64,000 bases of DNA, taken from NCBI GenBank assembly GCA_964368455.1, contig CAYJAZ010000001.1:1-64000 (forward strand), written 5' to 3'. Below are positions 41,644 to 51,065 of this stretch, piece by piece; the first letter of the stretch is position 1, and every line of letters starts with the position of its first letter. A program made the translations under genes and the position numbers. Below the pieces are notes generated by a model. The model had not been told where the DNA came from and ran no database searches. It was given only the letters and a program-made list of their open reading frames with translations. Source of the DNA: CAYJAZ01 sp964368455 (GTDB taxonomy: Bacteria > Desulfobacterota > Desulfovibrionia > Desulfovibrionales > Desulfovibrionaceae).

Positions 41644-44600
41644 ATGCCAAAGCGTAGTGATCTGAAAAAAATAATGGTAATCGGTTCTGGCCCAATAGTT
41701 ATCGGCCAAGCTTGTGAGTTTGACTACTCAGGCACACAAGGTATTAAAGCACTTAAAGAAGAAGGCTATGAAGTTGTTTTGGTGAATTCAAATCCAGCAA
41801 CTATCATGACAGACCCGCAATTAGCGGACAGAACTTATATCGAACCTATAGAGCCAAACACAGTTGCTGCTATATTACGCAAAGAACGCCCTTGTGCCCT
41901 TTTGCCTACACTTGGCGGCCAAACAGGCTTAAACACAGCCCTTGCACTAGCAAAATCAGGCATATTAGAAGAGCTTAATGTTGAATTAATCGGCGCAAAA
42001 GCCGAAGTCATTGAAAAAGCGGAATCCCGTGAACTTTTCAGACAAGCTATGGACAAAATCGGCCTTAAAGTTCCTGCTTCACATATTGCAAGAACAATGG
42101 ACGATGTCCGTGAAATTATAAAAACAACAGCATTTCCACTTATTGTTCGTCCTGCTTTTACGCTTGGCGGAGCTGGTGGTGGTATTGCTTACAACCAAGA
42201 AGATTTAGAACAAATTGTTGCTGACGGCTTAGCCGCTTCTATGACAAATGAAGTTTTAGTTGAACAATCAGTTTTAGGCTGGAAAGAATTTGAAATGGAA
42301 GTTATGCGTGACACAGCAGACAATTGCGTTATCGTGTGTTCCATTGAAAATGTCGACGCTATGGGTGTTCATACTGGTGACTCCGTCACTGTAGCTCCTG
42401 CACAAACTTTAACAGATCGTGAATACCAAATGATGCGTGATGCTTCTTTAGCTATCATGCGTGAAATTGGTGTTGAAACTGGCGGATCTAACGTTCAATT
42501 TGGTATCAATCCTGAAAATGGCGATATGATTATTATTGAAATGAACCCGCGTGTTTCTCGTTCTTCTGCTCTTGCTTCAAAAGCAACAGGCTTTCCAATC
42601 GCAAAAATTGCTGCAAAGCTCGCTATTGGCTATACCTTAGACGAACTTCGCAACGATATCACAAGAGAAACTTCTGCTTCTTTTGAACCAACCATTGACT
42701 ATTGCGTAGTGAAACTTCCTCGCTTTACCTTTGAAAAATTTCCTGGTGCAGTTGACGAACTCACAACAGCTATGAAAAGTGTTGGCGAAGCGATGAGCAT
42801 AGGTAGAACTTTCAAAGAAGCTTTACAAAAAGGTTTACGTTCGCTTGAAATTGGTGCTTTTGGCTTTGGAAATAATTTCAGAGCAAAAACTCTTTCAAAA
42901 GAAGAACTTATTCCTCTTCTAAAAAAACCATTTTCACGTCGTCTATTTGCTGTTCGCCAAGCTATGCTTGCTGGCATGACATTAGAAGAAATATATGAAT
43001 ACAGTGCAATAGATCCATGGTTCTTACGTCAAATGAAAGAACTTGTAGATGCTGAAAATGAAATTTGCGACTTTGCACTTGCAAATAGCATGACTGTTGA
43101 TAATCCAGAAATGGTTGCAACACTCAAAAAAGCAAAACATTTAGGCTTCTCAGATAAGCAATTAGCAGATATGTGGAAAAGACCAGAACAAGACATACGC
43201 GATCTTCGCAAAAAAATCGGCCTTATTCCGTCTTACTATCTTGTTGATACATGTGCAGCTGAATTTGAAGCTTATACTCCATATTATTATTCAACTTACG
43301 AAAATTCAACTCCAGAAGCTTACGTGCCAGACGAAACAGACAAAGTTATTATCTTAGGCGGTGGGCCTAACAGAATTGGTCAAGGTATTGAATTTGACTA
43401 TTGCTGTTGTCACGCTTCCTTTGCTTTGCAAGATATGAATGTCACTTCAATTATGGTGAATTCAAATCCAGAAACTGTTTCTACTGACTACGACACTTCT
43501 GACAAACTTTATTTTGAACCGCTCACTTTTGAAGATGTTATGCACATCATTGAAAGAGAACAACCAAAGGGTGTTATCGTTCAATTTGGTGGACAAACAC
43601 CATTAAACTTAGCTGTTCCACTTCAAAGAGCGGGTGTTCCAATTCTTGGCACAAGCCCAGATGCTATTGATAGAGCAGAAGATAGAGAACGTTTCCAAGC
43701 TCTCTTGATGAAATTAGGCTTAAAACAACCAGAAAACGGCACAGCTCTTTCCTGTGAAGAAGCTCTTAAAGTTGCAAATGAAATCAACTATCCAATAGTT
43801 GTGCGTCCTTCTTATGTTTTAGGTGGCCGAGCTATGCAAGTTTGCTATGCTGATGCAGAATTAGAAGAATACTTCAATATTCATGTAGGCAAGAAAAAAC
43901 TCGAACACCCTATCCTTATTGATAAATTCTTAGAAAATGCAATCGAAGTTGACGTGGATGCACTTTCAGACGGCAATGATGTTTATGTTGCAGGTGTCAT
44001 GGAACACATTGAAGAAGCTGGCATACATTCAGGCGACTCTGCTTGTGCACTTCCTCCTTATTCTTTATCAGAAAATATTGTCAATGAAATCGAAAAGCAA
44101 ACAATTTCACTTGCAAAAGAATTACGTGTTGTTGGCTTAATGAATATTCAATTTGCAGTAAAAGATGACACTGTTTATATTTTAGAAGTAAATCCAAGAG
44201 CTTCAAGAACAGCTCCATTTGTTTCTAAAGCAACAGGCGTTCCACTTCCACGTTTAGCAACTCAAGTTATGCTTGGCAAAACTTTGAAAGAATTAGATCC
44301 ATGGTCTATGCGTCGTGGTGGTTATGTTTCTGTAAAAGAATCTGTCTTCCCATTCAAGAAATTCCCTGGTGTTGACATTATTCTTGGCCCTGAAATGCGT
44401 TCTACTGGTGAAGTTATGGGCATTGCCCCTACCTTTGAAGAAGCTTTCATGAAAGGACAGATCGCAGGTGGGCAAGTGTTACCAAAATCTGGTAAAGTAT
44501 TTATTTCTGTAAACGACAGAGATAAAAGCGAACTCACAGAATTAGCAAATCTGCTTATCAGTGCAGGTTTTGAAATTGTTGCAACAAAGGGTACAAGCGA

Positions 44601-44889
44601 ATTCTTATCCTCATACGGTATCAAATCTACACCAGTATTAAAAGTGTACGAAGGCAGACCAAATATCGTAGATATGATCAAGAACGGCGAAATTGCTTTA
44701 GTTGTAAACACAGCTGAAGGCAAGAGAACTGTGACTGACTCAAAATCTATTCGTCAGGCAACCTTGCATTACAGCGTTCCTTATACAACAACTCTTCCTG
44801 GCGCTAAAGCTATTGCAAGAGCTATTGTTGCTAAAGAAAATACTGAAATACGCGTAAAATCAATTCAAGAATACTATCAAAGCAAGTAA
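41644..44889 (+). CDS. carB: Carbamoyl-phosphate synthase large subunit
   Basis: The 1081-residue protein has two ATP-grasp halves (SGPIVIGQACEFDYSGTQ near residue 14 and GGGPNRIGQGIEFDYCC near 570), with NPRVSRSSALASKATG and NPRASRTAPFVSKATG. The C-terminal ~140 residues form the allosteric MGS-like domain. It makes carbamoyl phosphate for arginine and pyrimidine synthesis with CarA. GAGGGGAG precedes the ATG. The gene precedes carA, the reverse of the usual order. Confidence 0.98.
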   Translation: MPKRSDLKKIMVIGSGPIVIGQACEFDYSGTQGIKALKEEGYEVVLVNSNPATIMTDPQLADRTYIEPIEPNTVAAILRKERPCALLPTLGGQTGLNTALALAKSGILEELNVELIGAKAEVIEKAESRELFRQAMDKIGLKVPASHIARTMDDVREIIKTTAFPLIVRPAFTLGGAGGGIAYNQEDLEQIVADGLAASMTNEVLVEQSVLGWKEFEMEVMRDTADNCVIVCSIENVDAMGVHTGDSVTVAPAQTLTDREYQMMRDASLAIMREIGVETGGSNVQFGINPENGDMIIIEMNPRVSRSSALASKATGFPIAKIAAKLAIGYTLDELRNDITRETSASFEPTIDYCVVKLPRFTFEKFPGAVDELTTAMKSVGEAMSIGRTFKEALQKGLRSLEIGAFGFGNNFRAKTLSKEELIPLLKKPFSRRLFAVRQAMLAGMTLEEIYEYSAIDPWFLRQMKELVDAENEICDFALANSMTVDNPEMVATLKKAKHLGFSDKQLADMWKRPEQDIRDLRKKIGLIPSYYLVDTCAAEFEAYTPYYYSTYENSTPEAYVPDETDKVIILGGGPNRIGQGIEFDYCCCHASFALQDMNVTSIMVNSNPETVSTDYDTSDKLYFEPLTFEDVMHIIEREQPKGVIVQFGGQTPLNLAVPLQRAGVPILGTSPDAIDRAEDRERFQALLMKLGLKQPENGTALSCEEALKVANEINYPIVVRPSYVLGGRAMQVCYADAELEEYFNIHVGKKKLEHPILIDKFLENAIEVDVDALSDGNDVYVAGVMEHIEEAGIHSGDSACALPPYSLSENIVNEIEKQTISLAKELRVVGLMNIQFAVKDDTVYILEVNPRASRTAPFVSKATGVPLPRLATQVMLGKTLKELDPWSMRRGGYVSVKESVFPFKKFPGVDIILGPEMRSTGEVMGIAPTFEEAFMKGQIAGGQVLPKSGKVFISVNDRDKSELTELANLLISAGFEIVATKGTSEFLSSYGIKSTPVLKVYEGRPNIVDMIKNGEIALVVNTAEGKRTVTDSKSIRQATLHYSVPYTTTLPGAKAIARAIVAKENTEIRVKSIQEYYQSK

Positions 44890-44934
44890 TTCTTAATCTA
44901 ATAGTACAATTCTCAGAAAATCGAGGTTAATTAT

Positions 44935-46059
44935 ATGAAAGCCTATTTAGTGCTTGAAGACGGTTTTTACCTAGAAGGACAATCCTTTACAGGTGAATTT
45001 GAACACGGCGGAGAAGTTATCTTCAATACCGGTATGACTGGCTATCAAGAAATCCTTACTGATCCATCCTACACAGGCCAAATGGTTTGTATGACTTATC
45101 CTCTCATTGGTAACTATGGTATCAATGATGAAGATATGGAATCAGCTCGCATCCACGCATCAGCTTTAATTGTGAAAGAATGCTGTAAAGAACCATCAAA
45201 TTGGAGAGCAAAAGAAAGTCTTCCTGACTTTCTCAAAAGACACAATGTGCCTGGTATTGAAGGCATAGACACAAGAGCCCTTACTGTGCATTTAAGAGAA
45301 AATGGTGCTCTTCGTGGCATCCTCTCTACAAAGACTGATAATATCGAAGAATTAACAGCAAAAGCAAAGGCAATTCCATCAATGGAAGGCCAAAACTTAG
45401 TGCCAAAAGTTGCCCCTACAAAGCCATATATCTGGAATGGTACAAAACCAGTAGATATAGAGCTTAGTGCAGACGGTTCACACAAATGGCAAGGCAATAC
45501 AATGCCGAAAGTTGCTGTGTATGACTTTGGTATCAAATGGAATATCTTACGCAATCTTGCATTGCAAGGCATTGATATGCTTATTGTTCCACCAACATTT
45601 ACAGCTGAAGATATTGCAAAAACTGGTGCAGAAGCAATCTTCTTGTCAAATGGCCCTGGCGATCCAGCTACATTAAAAAGCGAAATCGAAATTGTAAAGA
45701 AATTAGCTGAAACATATCCGATTGCAGGTATTTGCCTTGGACATCAGCTTCTTGGCCACGCATTAGGCGGCACAACAATGAAGCTTAAGTTCGGCCACCA
45801 CGGCTGTAACCATCCTGTAAAAGATTTGCAAACAGGACATGTGGAAATTTCTTCACAAAACCACGGCTTTGTTGTTATCAATGATCAAGTTGAAACAACG
45901 CATATCAACTTAAACGACCAAACAATTGAAGGCTTTAAACATAAAACAAAGCCAATCATAGCTGTGCAGCATCACCCAGAAGCTGCCCCTGGTCCAACAG
46001 ATTCACGCTCTTTCTTCTGCCAATTCAGAGAATTATTAAGAAATAGTTTGAATAAATAA
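44935..46059 (+). CDS. carA: Carbamoyl-phosphate synthase small subunit
   Basis: The 374-residue glutamine amidotransferase subunit has the N-terminal ATP-partner domain (LVLEDGFYLEGQSF) and the class I GAT domain with GICLGHQLL (catalytic Cys) and QHHPEAAPGP (His and Glu). It supplies ammonia to CarB. GAGG precedes the ATG; 45 bases separate it from carB. A strong bidirectional terminator follows. Confidence 0.98.
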   Translation: MKAYLVLEDGFYLEGQSFTGEFEHGGEVIFNTGMTGYQEILTDPSYTGQMVCMTYPLIGNYGINDEDMESARIHASALIVKECCKEPSNWRAKESLPDFLKRHNVPGIEGIDTRALTVHLRENGALRGILSTKTDNIEELTAKAKAIPSMEGQNLVPKVAPTKPYIWNGTKPVDIELSADGSHKWQGNTMPKVAVYDFGIKWNILRNLALQGIDMLIVPPTFTAEDIAKTGAEAIFLSNGPGDPATLKSEIEIVKKLAETYPIAGICLGHQLLGHALGGTTMKLKFGHHGCNHPVKDLQTGHVEISSQNHGFVVINDQVETTHINLNDQTIEGFKHKTKPIIAVQHHPEAAPGPTDSRSFFCQFRELLRNSLNK

Positions 46060-46073
46060 GCAAAAAAAAAGAA

Positions 46074-46117
46074 AAAGAAAGGCTGAATTTGTATGTACAT
46101 TTTCAGCCTTTCTTTTT
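46074..46117. terminator. Bidirectional terminator between carA and the sensor kinase gene
   Basis: A 14-base perfect stem (AAAGAAAGGCTGAA/TTCAGCCTTTCTTT) is flanked by A-rich sequence on the left and T-rich on the right, so it can end both convergent transcripts. Confidence 0.9.
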
Positions 46118-47579
46118 ATATTGGTAAATAAATTTTGAAAAGAGTTCCTCTTGAATTTGAACTCACCTCAAGCCTGCCCTTATGGGCTTCGACAATATTC
46201 TTAGCCACAACTAAACCTAAGCCAGTACCCTTTGACTTTGTGGTAAAATATGGATCAAAGATGCGTGAAAGTATTTCTTCTGATATGCCAGAGGCACTAT
46301 CTTCAATAGAAATACAGATTTCTTCATTCTCTTCTGTTATCTCAACTAAAACTTTTCTGACTTCCTCTTCGCTTTTTTTCGCTTCAAAGGCTTCCATTGC
46401 ATTGAGAGTAATGTTTAAAAGTGCTTGCCTTAATCTGTCTGGATCAAGTTGTGCTATTATTGGACTTTTAATTTGAGAAGCACAAGAAAGCTGGACATCC
46501 TTTTGCAAGGCTTCTGGCTCAAGTAAGAAACAAATTTTCTTACATAATTCAACTACGTCAACTTCTTGTAATTTGATATTACCAGCCCTGCTTACGCCAA
46601 TAAGTTCGTCTATGGCTCTATTCAAGCGATCCACTTCTTCAATCATAATTTTTGCAGCTTTTTCTTCAGAAGAATTTTCTTTAAATATCTGTTTAAAATA
46701 TGTGGCATAACCTTTAATAGACGAAAGAGGATTTCTAATTTCATGTGCAACACCAGCTGTCAAATCGCCAATGACAGCAAGTTTTTCTTTTTGCCTCAAA
46801 TCTTTTTCTAAATCTTTAACCTTGTCTATCATTTCTAGGGCTATGCGTTCTGCTTCTTCTTGTCTTTGTTGCAATTCTTTATTTCTTGAAGTGAATTGTA
46901 AAATAATCAACATGAGAGCGGCACCTAAGAAAATAGCTATAGAAATAGAAATAATGATAAAGCGAGAATCGCCCATACCTTTAATATATAAACTTGCCTC
47001 TTGCCCTATAAAACCGTAAAGCACTTGATCTTTACTATGATCCTCGTGCAAATCATGTTCTTTTGGAAAACGGCTTCCTTCTCGCGTAAATCTGTTTGAA
47101 CCAAATTCCTTAGGAATAGGTGCGTTTAATTCTTTATAAACAGCAAAAACAAATTGATTGTCTACTTCTAATAATTCCCATTTTGGCACATTAGAAATTC
47201 TTAATTCTTCTAATGAGTGTTTGACATCTTTATCTCTGTTTAGCTTGATTTTCTTGCCAATTTTTCTTGGATCACTGTGAATAAGGATTCTTCCATTACC
47301 ATCTGTCACAAGAAAAAAAGCCATGCCAGGTGTTTGTATGATATCTTCTGAAAGAATCTGTAGCTGAAATGCCTCTCTTGAACTTCTGCGTGAATAAATA
47401 ATTTTTTCAGCTATATTTAAAATTGCCGCACCACGCTCAACTAAAAGCATAGTAACAGAATTTTCTGTTCTTTTCAGCGTAGACCATGTAAAAAAACTAA
47501 TGACAGCAAAAAGAATAAGGCCAAAACCTAAGCCTAACCACGACATTCTAAATACTTTTTTACTCTTTAATAAATTCAT
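46116..47579 (-). CDS. Membrane sensor histidine kinase
   Basis: The 487-residue kinase has two membrane segments (~13-33 and ~208-230) flanking a periplasmic sensor domain of ~170 residues, then a coiled linker, HisKA with GVAHEIRNPLSS (phospho-acceptor His near residue 280) and HATPase_c with LLNITLNAMEAF, VEDSASGISEEI and GTGLGLVVAKNIVEAH. It is of the NtrB/ZraS type, which usually partners a sigma-54-activating response regulator, but none is adjacent. It lies 11 bases after thiL on the minus strand. Confidence 0.92.
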   Translation of the reverse strand: MNLLKSKKVFRMSWLGLGFGLILFAVISFFTWSTLKRTENSVTMLLVERGAAILNIAEKIIYSRRSSREAFQLQILSEDIIQTPGMAFFLVTDGNGRILIHSDPRKIGKKIKLNRDKDVKHSLEELRISNVPKWELLEVDNQFVFAVYKELNAPIPKEFGSNRFTREGSRFPKEHDLHEDHSKDQVLYGFIGQEASLYIKGMGDSRFIIISISIAIFLGAALMLIILQFTSRNKELQQRQEEAERIALEMIDKVKDLEKDLRQKEKLAVIGDLTAGVAHEIRNPLSSIKGYATYFKQIFKENSSEEKAAKIMIEEVDRLNRAIDELIGVSRAGNIKLQEVDVVELCKKICFLLEPEALQKDVQLSCASQIKSPIIAQLDPDRLRQALLNITLNAMEAFEAKKSEEEVRKVLVEITEENEEICISIEDSASGISEEILSRIFDPYFTTKSKGTGLGLVVAKNIVEAHKGRLEVSSNSRGTLFKIYLPI

Positions 47580-47590
47580 GTTTCACTCTG

Positions 47591-48601
47591 TTAATTAAAA
47601 TGATCAAAACCTTGCATAGCAGACAAACAAAAAGATGTATTTTTATTAGAAAGTATTCTCTGCTTTTCGCCTCTGTTTCCTACAAAACCAATCTTCTTGG
47701 CCGATGGGCAGGCTTTTTGAAATTCATCAAAAAGTTTTTCAGGACAAGTACCCAAAAGAGCGTAATCTTCGCCGCCTTTTATCGCAAATTCTAATGTTTT
47801 TTCAAGGCTATAGCCATGTTTCTCACAAAATGTTTTTATTTCAGAATCAAGATTATCTTCATTCAATGTCAAAGTATAGGCAAAATCTTCTAATAATCTA
47901 GGTATATCTTGTGCTAAACCGTCTGAAACATCCATTAGTGAAAATTTTTCATCTTTGTATTTCTTTGCAAATAAAGCAATTTCTGCTGCTGCTACTTTAT
48001 GCATTTTAGGATATAAATGCTGTTCTAAAGCCTTTGGATAATTATTGATATCATCATCAACTTCATTTTCTAAAAGAGTCAAGGCAAGTTTAGAAAGGCC
48101 TATGTCGCCCACAAGGAAGATGCTGTCATTTTTTTGTGCATTATTTCTATAGAGCTGAACTTCCTTGTCAACAAGTCCTAATAAGGTGATGCTCAAAGTC
48201 AATTTCTCTGCTCGAGAAATATCGCCGCCACTAAATGTAAAGCCATGCTCGCTTGCTAATTTTGCTAAAGATGAAAGCAAAGTATCAAGATAGTCTTTTT
48301 CAATATCTTTTGGAAGACAAAGTGCAAGTTGAGCGGATTCAACCTTTGCACCCATGGAATAAATATCTGAAATATTAACAGCTAATGCTTTATAACCTAT
48401 AGCTTGAGCTGTGAAATAAGAAGAACGAAAATGTATGTCTTGTGCAAAAATATCTGTTGTGACGACAAGATTTTTTTTGTGCATTTCGTCTAAAGAAAGC
48501 ACAGCACAATCATCTCCACGTCCAAGTAAAAGATTTTTTGCCTTATTTGGAAAATAATAATGTATTCTTTCTAAAATACTTTTTTCACTCAATTGCTGCA
48601 T
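47591..48601 (-). CDS. thiL: Thiamine-monophosphate kinase
   Basis: The 336-residue protein of the AIR synthase/ThiL superfamily phosphorylates thiamine phosphate to the diphosphate. It shows GRGDDCAVL, VVTTDIFAQDIHFRS, ALAVNISDIYSMGA, FSGGDISRA, LMDVSDGLAQDIPRL and IKGGEDYALLGT, all in order. It is flanked by a small membrane protein gene and the sensor kinase gene on the same strand, with close spacing. Confidence 0.93.
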   Translation of the reverse strand: MQQLSEKSILERIHYYFPNKAKNLLLGRGDDCAVLSLDEMHKKNLVVTTDIFAQDIHFRSSYFTAQAIGYKALAVNISDIYSMGAKVESAQLALCLPKDIEKDYLDTLLSSLAKLASEHGFTFSGGDISRAEKLTLSITLLGLVDKEVQLYRNNAQKNDSIFLVGDIGLSKLALTLLENEVDDDINNYPKALEQHLYPKMHKVAAAEIALFAKKYKDEKFSLMDVSDGLAQDIPRLLEDFAYTLTLNEDNLDSEIKTFCEKHGYSLEKTLEFAIKGGEDYALLGTCPEKLFDEFQKACPSAKKIGFVGNRGEKQRILSNKNTSFCLSAMQGFDHFN

Positions 48602-48604
48602 ATA

Positions 48605-48808
48605 CTAGCCATTTATTGAATTATCATCATTTGATGTGCTTTTGTTTTTCTTTCTTTCACGTAATTTATAAGTTGAATAACCAGCAAAAGCACCTGCTAT
48701 AGATCCTGTGAGTGCTGTTCTTGACATAACATCAGAAAAACCAAAAAGATAAGCAAAAATGCCTATAGATCCACCTAATATCATGCCTCTTATTATTGAC
48801 ATCTTCAT
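48605..48808 (-). CDS. Small membrane protein of unknown function
   Basis: The ~67-residue protein has two hydrophobic Gly-rich stretches (MILGGSIGIFAYLFGF and TALTGSIAGAFAGYSTY) followed by a basic tail (LRERKKNKS). I do not recognise it. The start at 48808 is favoured by AAGG about eight bases upstream; the longer frame from 48832 has no site. It precedes thiL by three bases. Confidence 0.65.
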   Translation of the reverse strand: MKMSIIRGMILGGSIGIFAYLFGFSDVMSRTALTGSIAGAFAGYSTYKLRERKKNKSTSNDDNSING

Positions 48809-48832
48809 ATATATACTACCTTGTTTAATCAA

Positions 48833-49365
48833 AATTATTCAATTTGAAGTATAAAAGAAAAGAAAAAGAAAGGCAAGTGAAGGGAATTTGACAAGAAATA
48901 AAGACGTGAAAGAAAGAAGTTAAAGACATGGATTGCCACATTCGCATTTTAGGAAAATGCTCACTCGCAATGACGAGGCTCGTGTATTGCATTTAAGGCT
49001 GACGATTTTATTTTAAATTTTATTTCATTTCAAAACTATTTATCCCATTAAAATAGCCTAAGCAACTCGTCATTGCGAGGAGTGTAACGACGTGGCAATC
49101 CATGCTTTTAAAAAAAGAACACACATTTGGAACGTAGTGACAAATGGCTATTTGTTTTTCATCTTTAGTCTTTTCTTAAAATTTTAAAGCGGAAAAGTAT
49201 TTAAGCTTTAGCTTAAAACTTTTCCGCAAATAAAAAAATAACTATTCTTCTTTAGCCATAACCCTACGCATTCACCTTGCAAATAGGGGTTTCCAAAGGG
49301 CTTCAAGTCCTTTGGCCGCCGGAGGCATAGGAGAGAAAAAAGAAAGTGCCGTTGGCAAAAAAAAT
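48833..49365. repeat. Intergenic region with inverted family C repeats and a family B repeat
   Basis: Two family C copies face each other: 48928-48977 (ATGGATTGCCAC...GCAATGACGAG) and 49066-49105 (CTCGTCATTGCGAGG...GTGGCAATCCATG). The first has GCATTTT/AAAATGC as an inserted mini-palindrome. A family B element in reverse orientation follows at 49120-49327, with hairpin CCAAAGG(G)CTT/AAGTCCTTTGG and GCCGCCGGAGGC at its outer end. No gene is supported in this 533-base gap. Confidence 0.78.
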
Positions 49366-49989
49366 CTATATTTTTTCTTCTAGATATGCCCAAACTTTTT
49401 GCTGTATACTTTCTATACTTTGGCTTGCGTCTACTATGAGGACTTTTTCTTTTTTTTCTGCCAACATGGAGAGAAATCCTTGCCTTACTTTTTCGTGAAA
49501 GTCTTTTTCTTCGGCTTCGAATTTTCCTTCGTCATTTTTTTGAGCAATATTTCTACCTTTTGCTCTCTCTAGGCCTATTTCAACGTCTAGATCTAGGAGT
49601 ATTGTTAAATCAGGTATGAGATTTGAAGTTGCAAATGCGTTACATGTGGCGAGAAAGTTTAGATCTAATCCTCTGGCATAACCTTGATAGGCCATTGTGG
49701 AATAAATATACCTATCGCAAAGCACTATTTCATTTCTTTTTAATGCTGGTTTTATGATTTTTTCTACATGCTCTGCTCTATCTGCCAAGAAAAGTAATAA
49801 TTCTGCTTTTGGAGACAATTTTTCTTCTTTGAGTGAGAGCAGTAGTGGGCGGATTTTTTCGCCAAGCTTTGACCCACCTGGTTCTCTAGTGATGAACCAT
49901 TGTTTCTTTTTCTCACTTAGTTTTTCTTTAAGAAATTTAATCAGCGAACTTTTCCCTGATCCTTCTATACCTTCAATAACAATAAACAT
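49366..49989 (-). CDS. tmk: Thymidylate kinase
   Basis: The 207-residue P-loop kinase has FIVIEGIEGSGKSSLIKFL, TREPGGSKLGEKIR, LLLFLADRAEHV and LCDRYIYSTMAYQGYARG, the dTMP-binding motif. It makes dTDP. It lies 16 bases downstream of the YhaM-like gene on the minus strand. Confidence 0.95.
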   Translation of the reverse strand: MFIVIEGIEGSGKSSLIKFLKEKLSEKKKQWFITREPGGSKLGEKIRPLLLSLKEEKLSPKAELLLFLADRAEHVEKIIKPALKRNEIVLCDRYIYSTMAYQGYARGLDLNFLATCNAFATSNLIPDLTILLDLDVEIGLERAKGRNIAQKNDEGKFEAEEKDFHEKVRQGFLSMLAEKKEKVLIVDASQSIESIQQKVWAYLEEKI

Positions 49990-50005
49990 TTTTTTTCCTA
50001 AGTTT

Positions 50006-51058
50006 TTATACTAATGAACATTGTTCAAGTTTTGGCTTATTTTCTTCGTTATTTTCTATTGAACTTTCATTTGCATCTTTTTTGTTTGGTGTTGGCTCTA
50101 TGCGACACAATTGCCTATTCAAATAGTTATTCCATCCGCTCCACACGATTTTTTCTTCTTTTTTCTCATTTTCTGCATACGGTAGTGCTGAGAAAATCTG
50201 TGCTATTTTAGCATCTATATTGTCTGCATAATGCAAGATGAAAGCTTCTGCTGTGGCTGGAGTTTTTGGCGAACCAAATTCTAATTCGCCGTGATGCGAT
50301 AGGATTAAATGCTTAAAGTGCAGGGCTAGATGATCTTCTATCTTTGCTTTTTCAAGGTATTTTTCAAAAAGTTCCATACCTATATTTATATGGCCGATAA
50401 GTTTACCTTTATTTGTGTATTCTGTGGCTAAAGCTCCAGAAAGTTCTTGAATTTTACCAACGTCATGGAACAATGCAGCCACAAGCAAGACTTGTTTGTC
50501 AATTTGTGGATAATTTGTACAAATTGCGACACAATTCTTACACACAAAGAGAGTGTGTTCGAGTAGGCCATTGAGGTATGCGTGATGCACACTTTTAGCA
50601 CCTGGTGCGGAGGCAAAATAAGGTTCTACTAATGGATCAGCCATAAGCATTTTGATAAATTTTTTCCAAGCTGGATAGACGATATGTTTTTTGATGATTT
50701 TATTTAATTCATCGAGCATATCTTCACGTGGATATGGGCTTGCGGCGACGTAATTACTCAAATCAAGATTTTCTACTTCTTCTTCTTCAAGTATTCTAAA
50801 TTCTTGTATTGTGAGCTGAACATTATCTCTATATACTTGTGCTTTTGCTTCTATGGAGGCAAAAGAACCTGTGGAAATTTCTTTGATTTGCTCTGCTAAT
50901 GGAGACCATATCTTGCAATCGAGCTGACCAGAAGCATCGCCAAGTTTTATAGACCAAAAAGCTTTATTATTTGAAGCCATTCCTTGCTGAACTGATTTTA
51001 CAAGGTAAAAACCTTTAAGGTTATCGCCATTTTCAACATTTTTTAAATCACAATGCAT
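50006..51058 (-). CDS. YhaM-like 3'-5' exoribonuclease (OB fold + HD domain)
   Basis: The 350-residue protein has an N-terminal OB-fold nucleic acid-binding domain (residues ~12-100, FWSIKLGDASGQLDCKIW) and an HD domain (~155-300) with HHAYLNGLLEHTLFV, ALFHDVGKI, LSHHGELEFGSP and LHYADNIDAK. This matches YhaM/CBF1-type 3'-5' exoribonucleases. The C-terminal 30 residues are acidic and low-complexity. It precedes tmk. Confidence 0.88.
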   Translation of the reverse strand: MHCDLKNVENGDNLKGFYLVKSVQQGMASNNKAFWSIKLGDASGQLDCKIWSPLAEQIKEISTGSFASIEAKAQVYRDNVQLTIQEFRILEEEEVENLDLSNYVAASPYPREDMLDELNKIIKKHIVYPAWKKFIKMLMADPLVEPYFASAPGAKSVHHAYLNGLLEHTLFVCKNCVAICTNYPQIDKQVLLVAALFHDVGKIQELSGALATEYTNKGKLIGHINIGMELFEKYLEKAKIEDHLALHFKHLILSHHGELEFGSPKTPATAEAFILHYADNIDAKIAQIFSALPYAENEKKEEKIVWSGWNNYLNRQLCRIEPTPNKKDANESSIENNEENKPKLEQCSLV

Positions 51059-51065
51059 ATTTTAA

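Noticed and set aside
41631..41657. Eight-codon mini-frame (ATG AGG GGA GAA ...) overlapping the carB start
   Set aside because: It is explained by the GAGGGGAG ribosome-binding sequence of carB happening to follow ATG.
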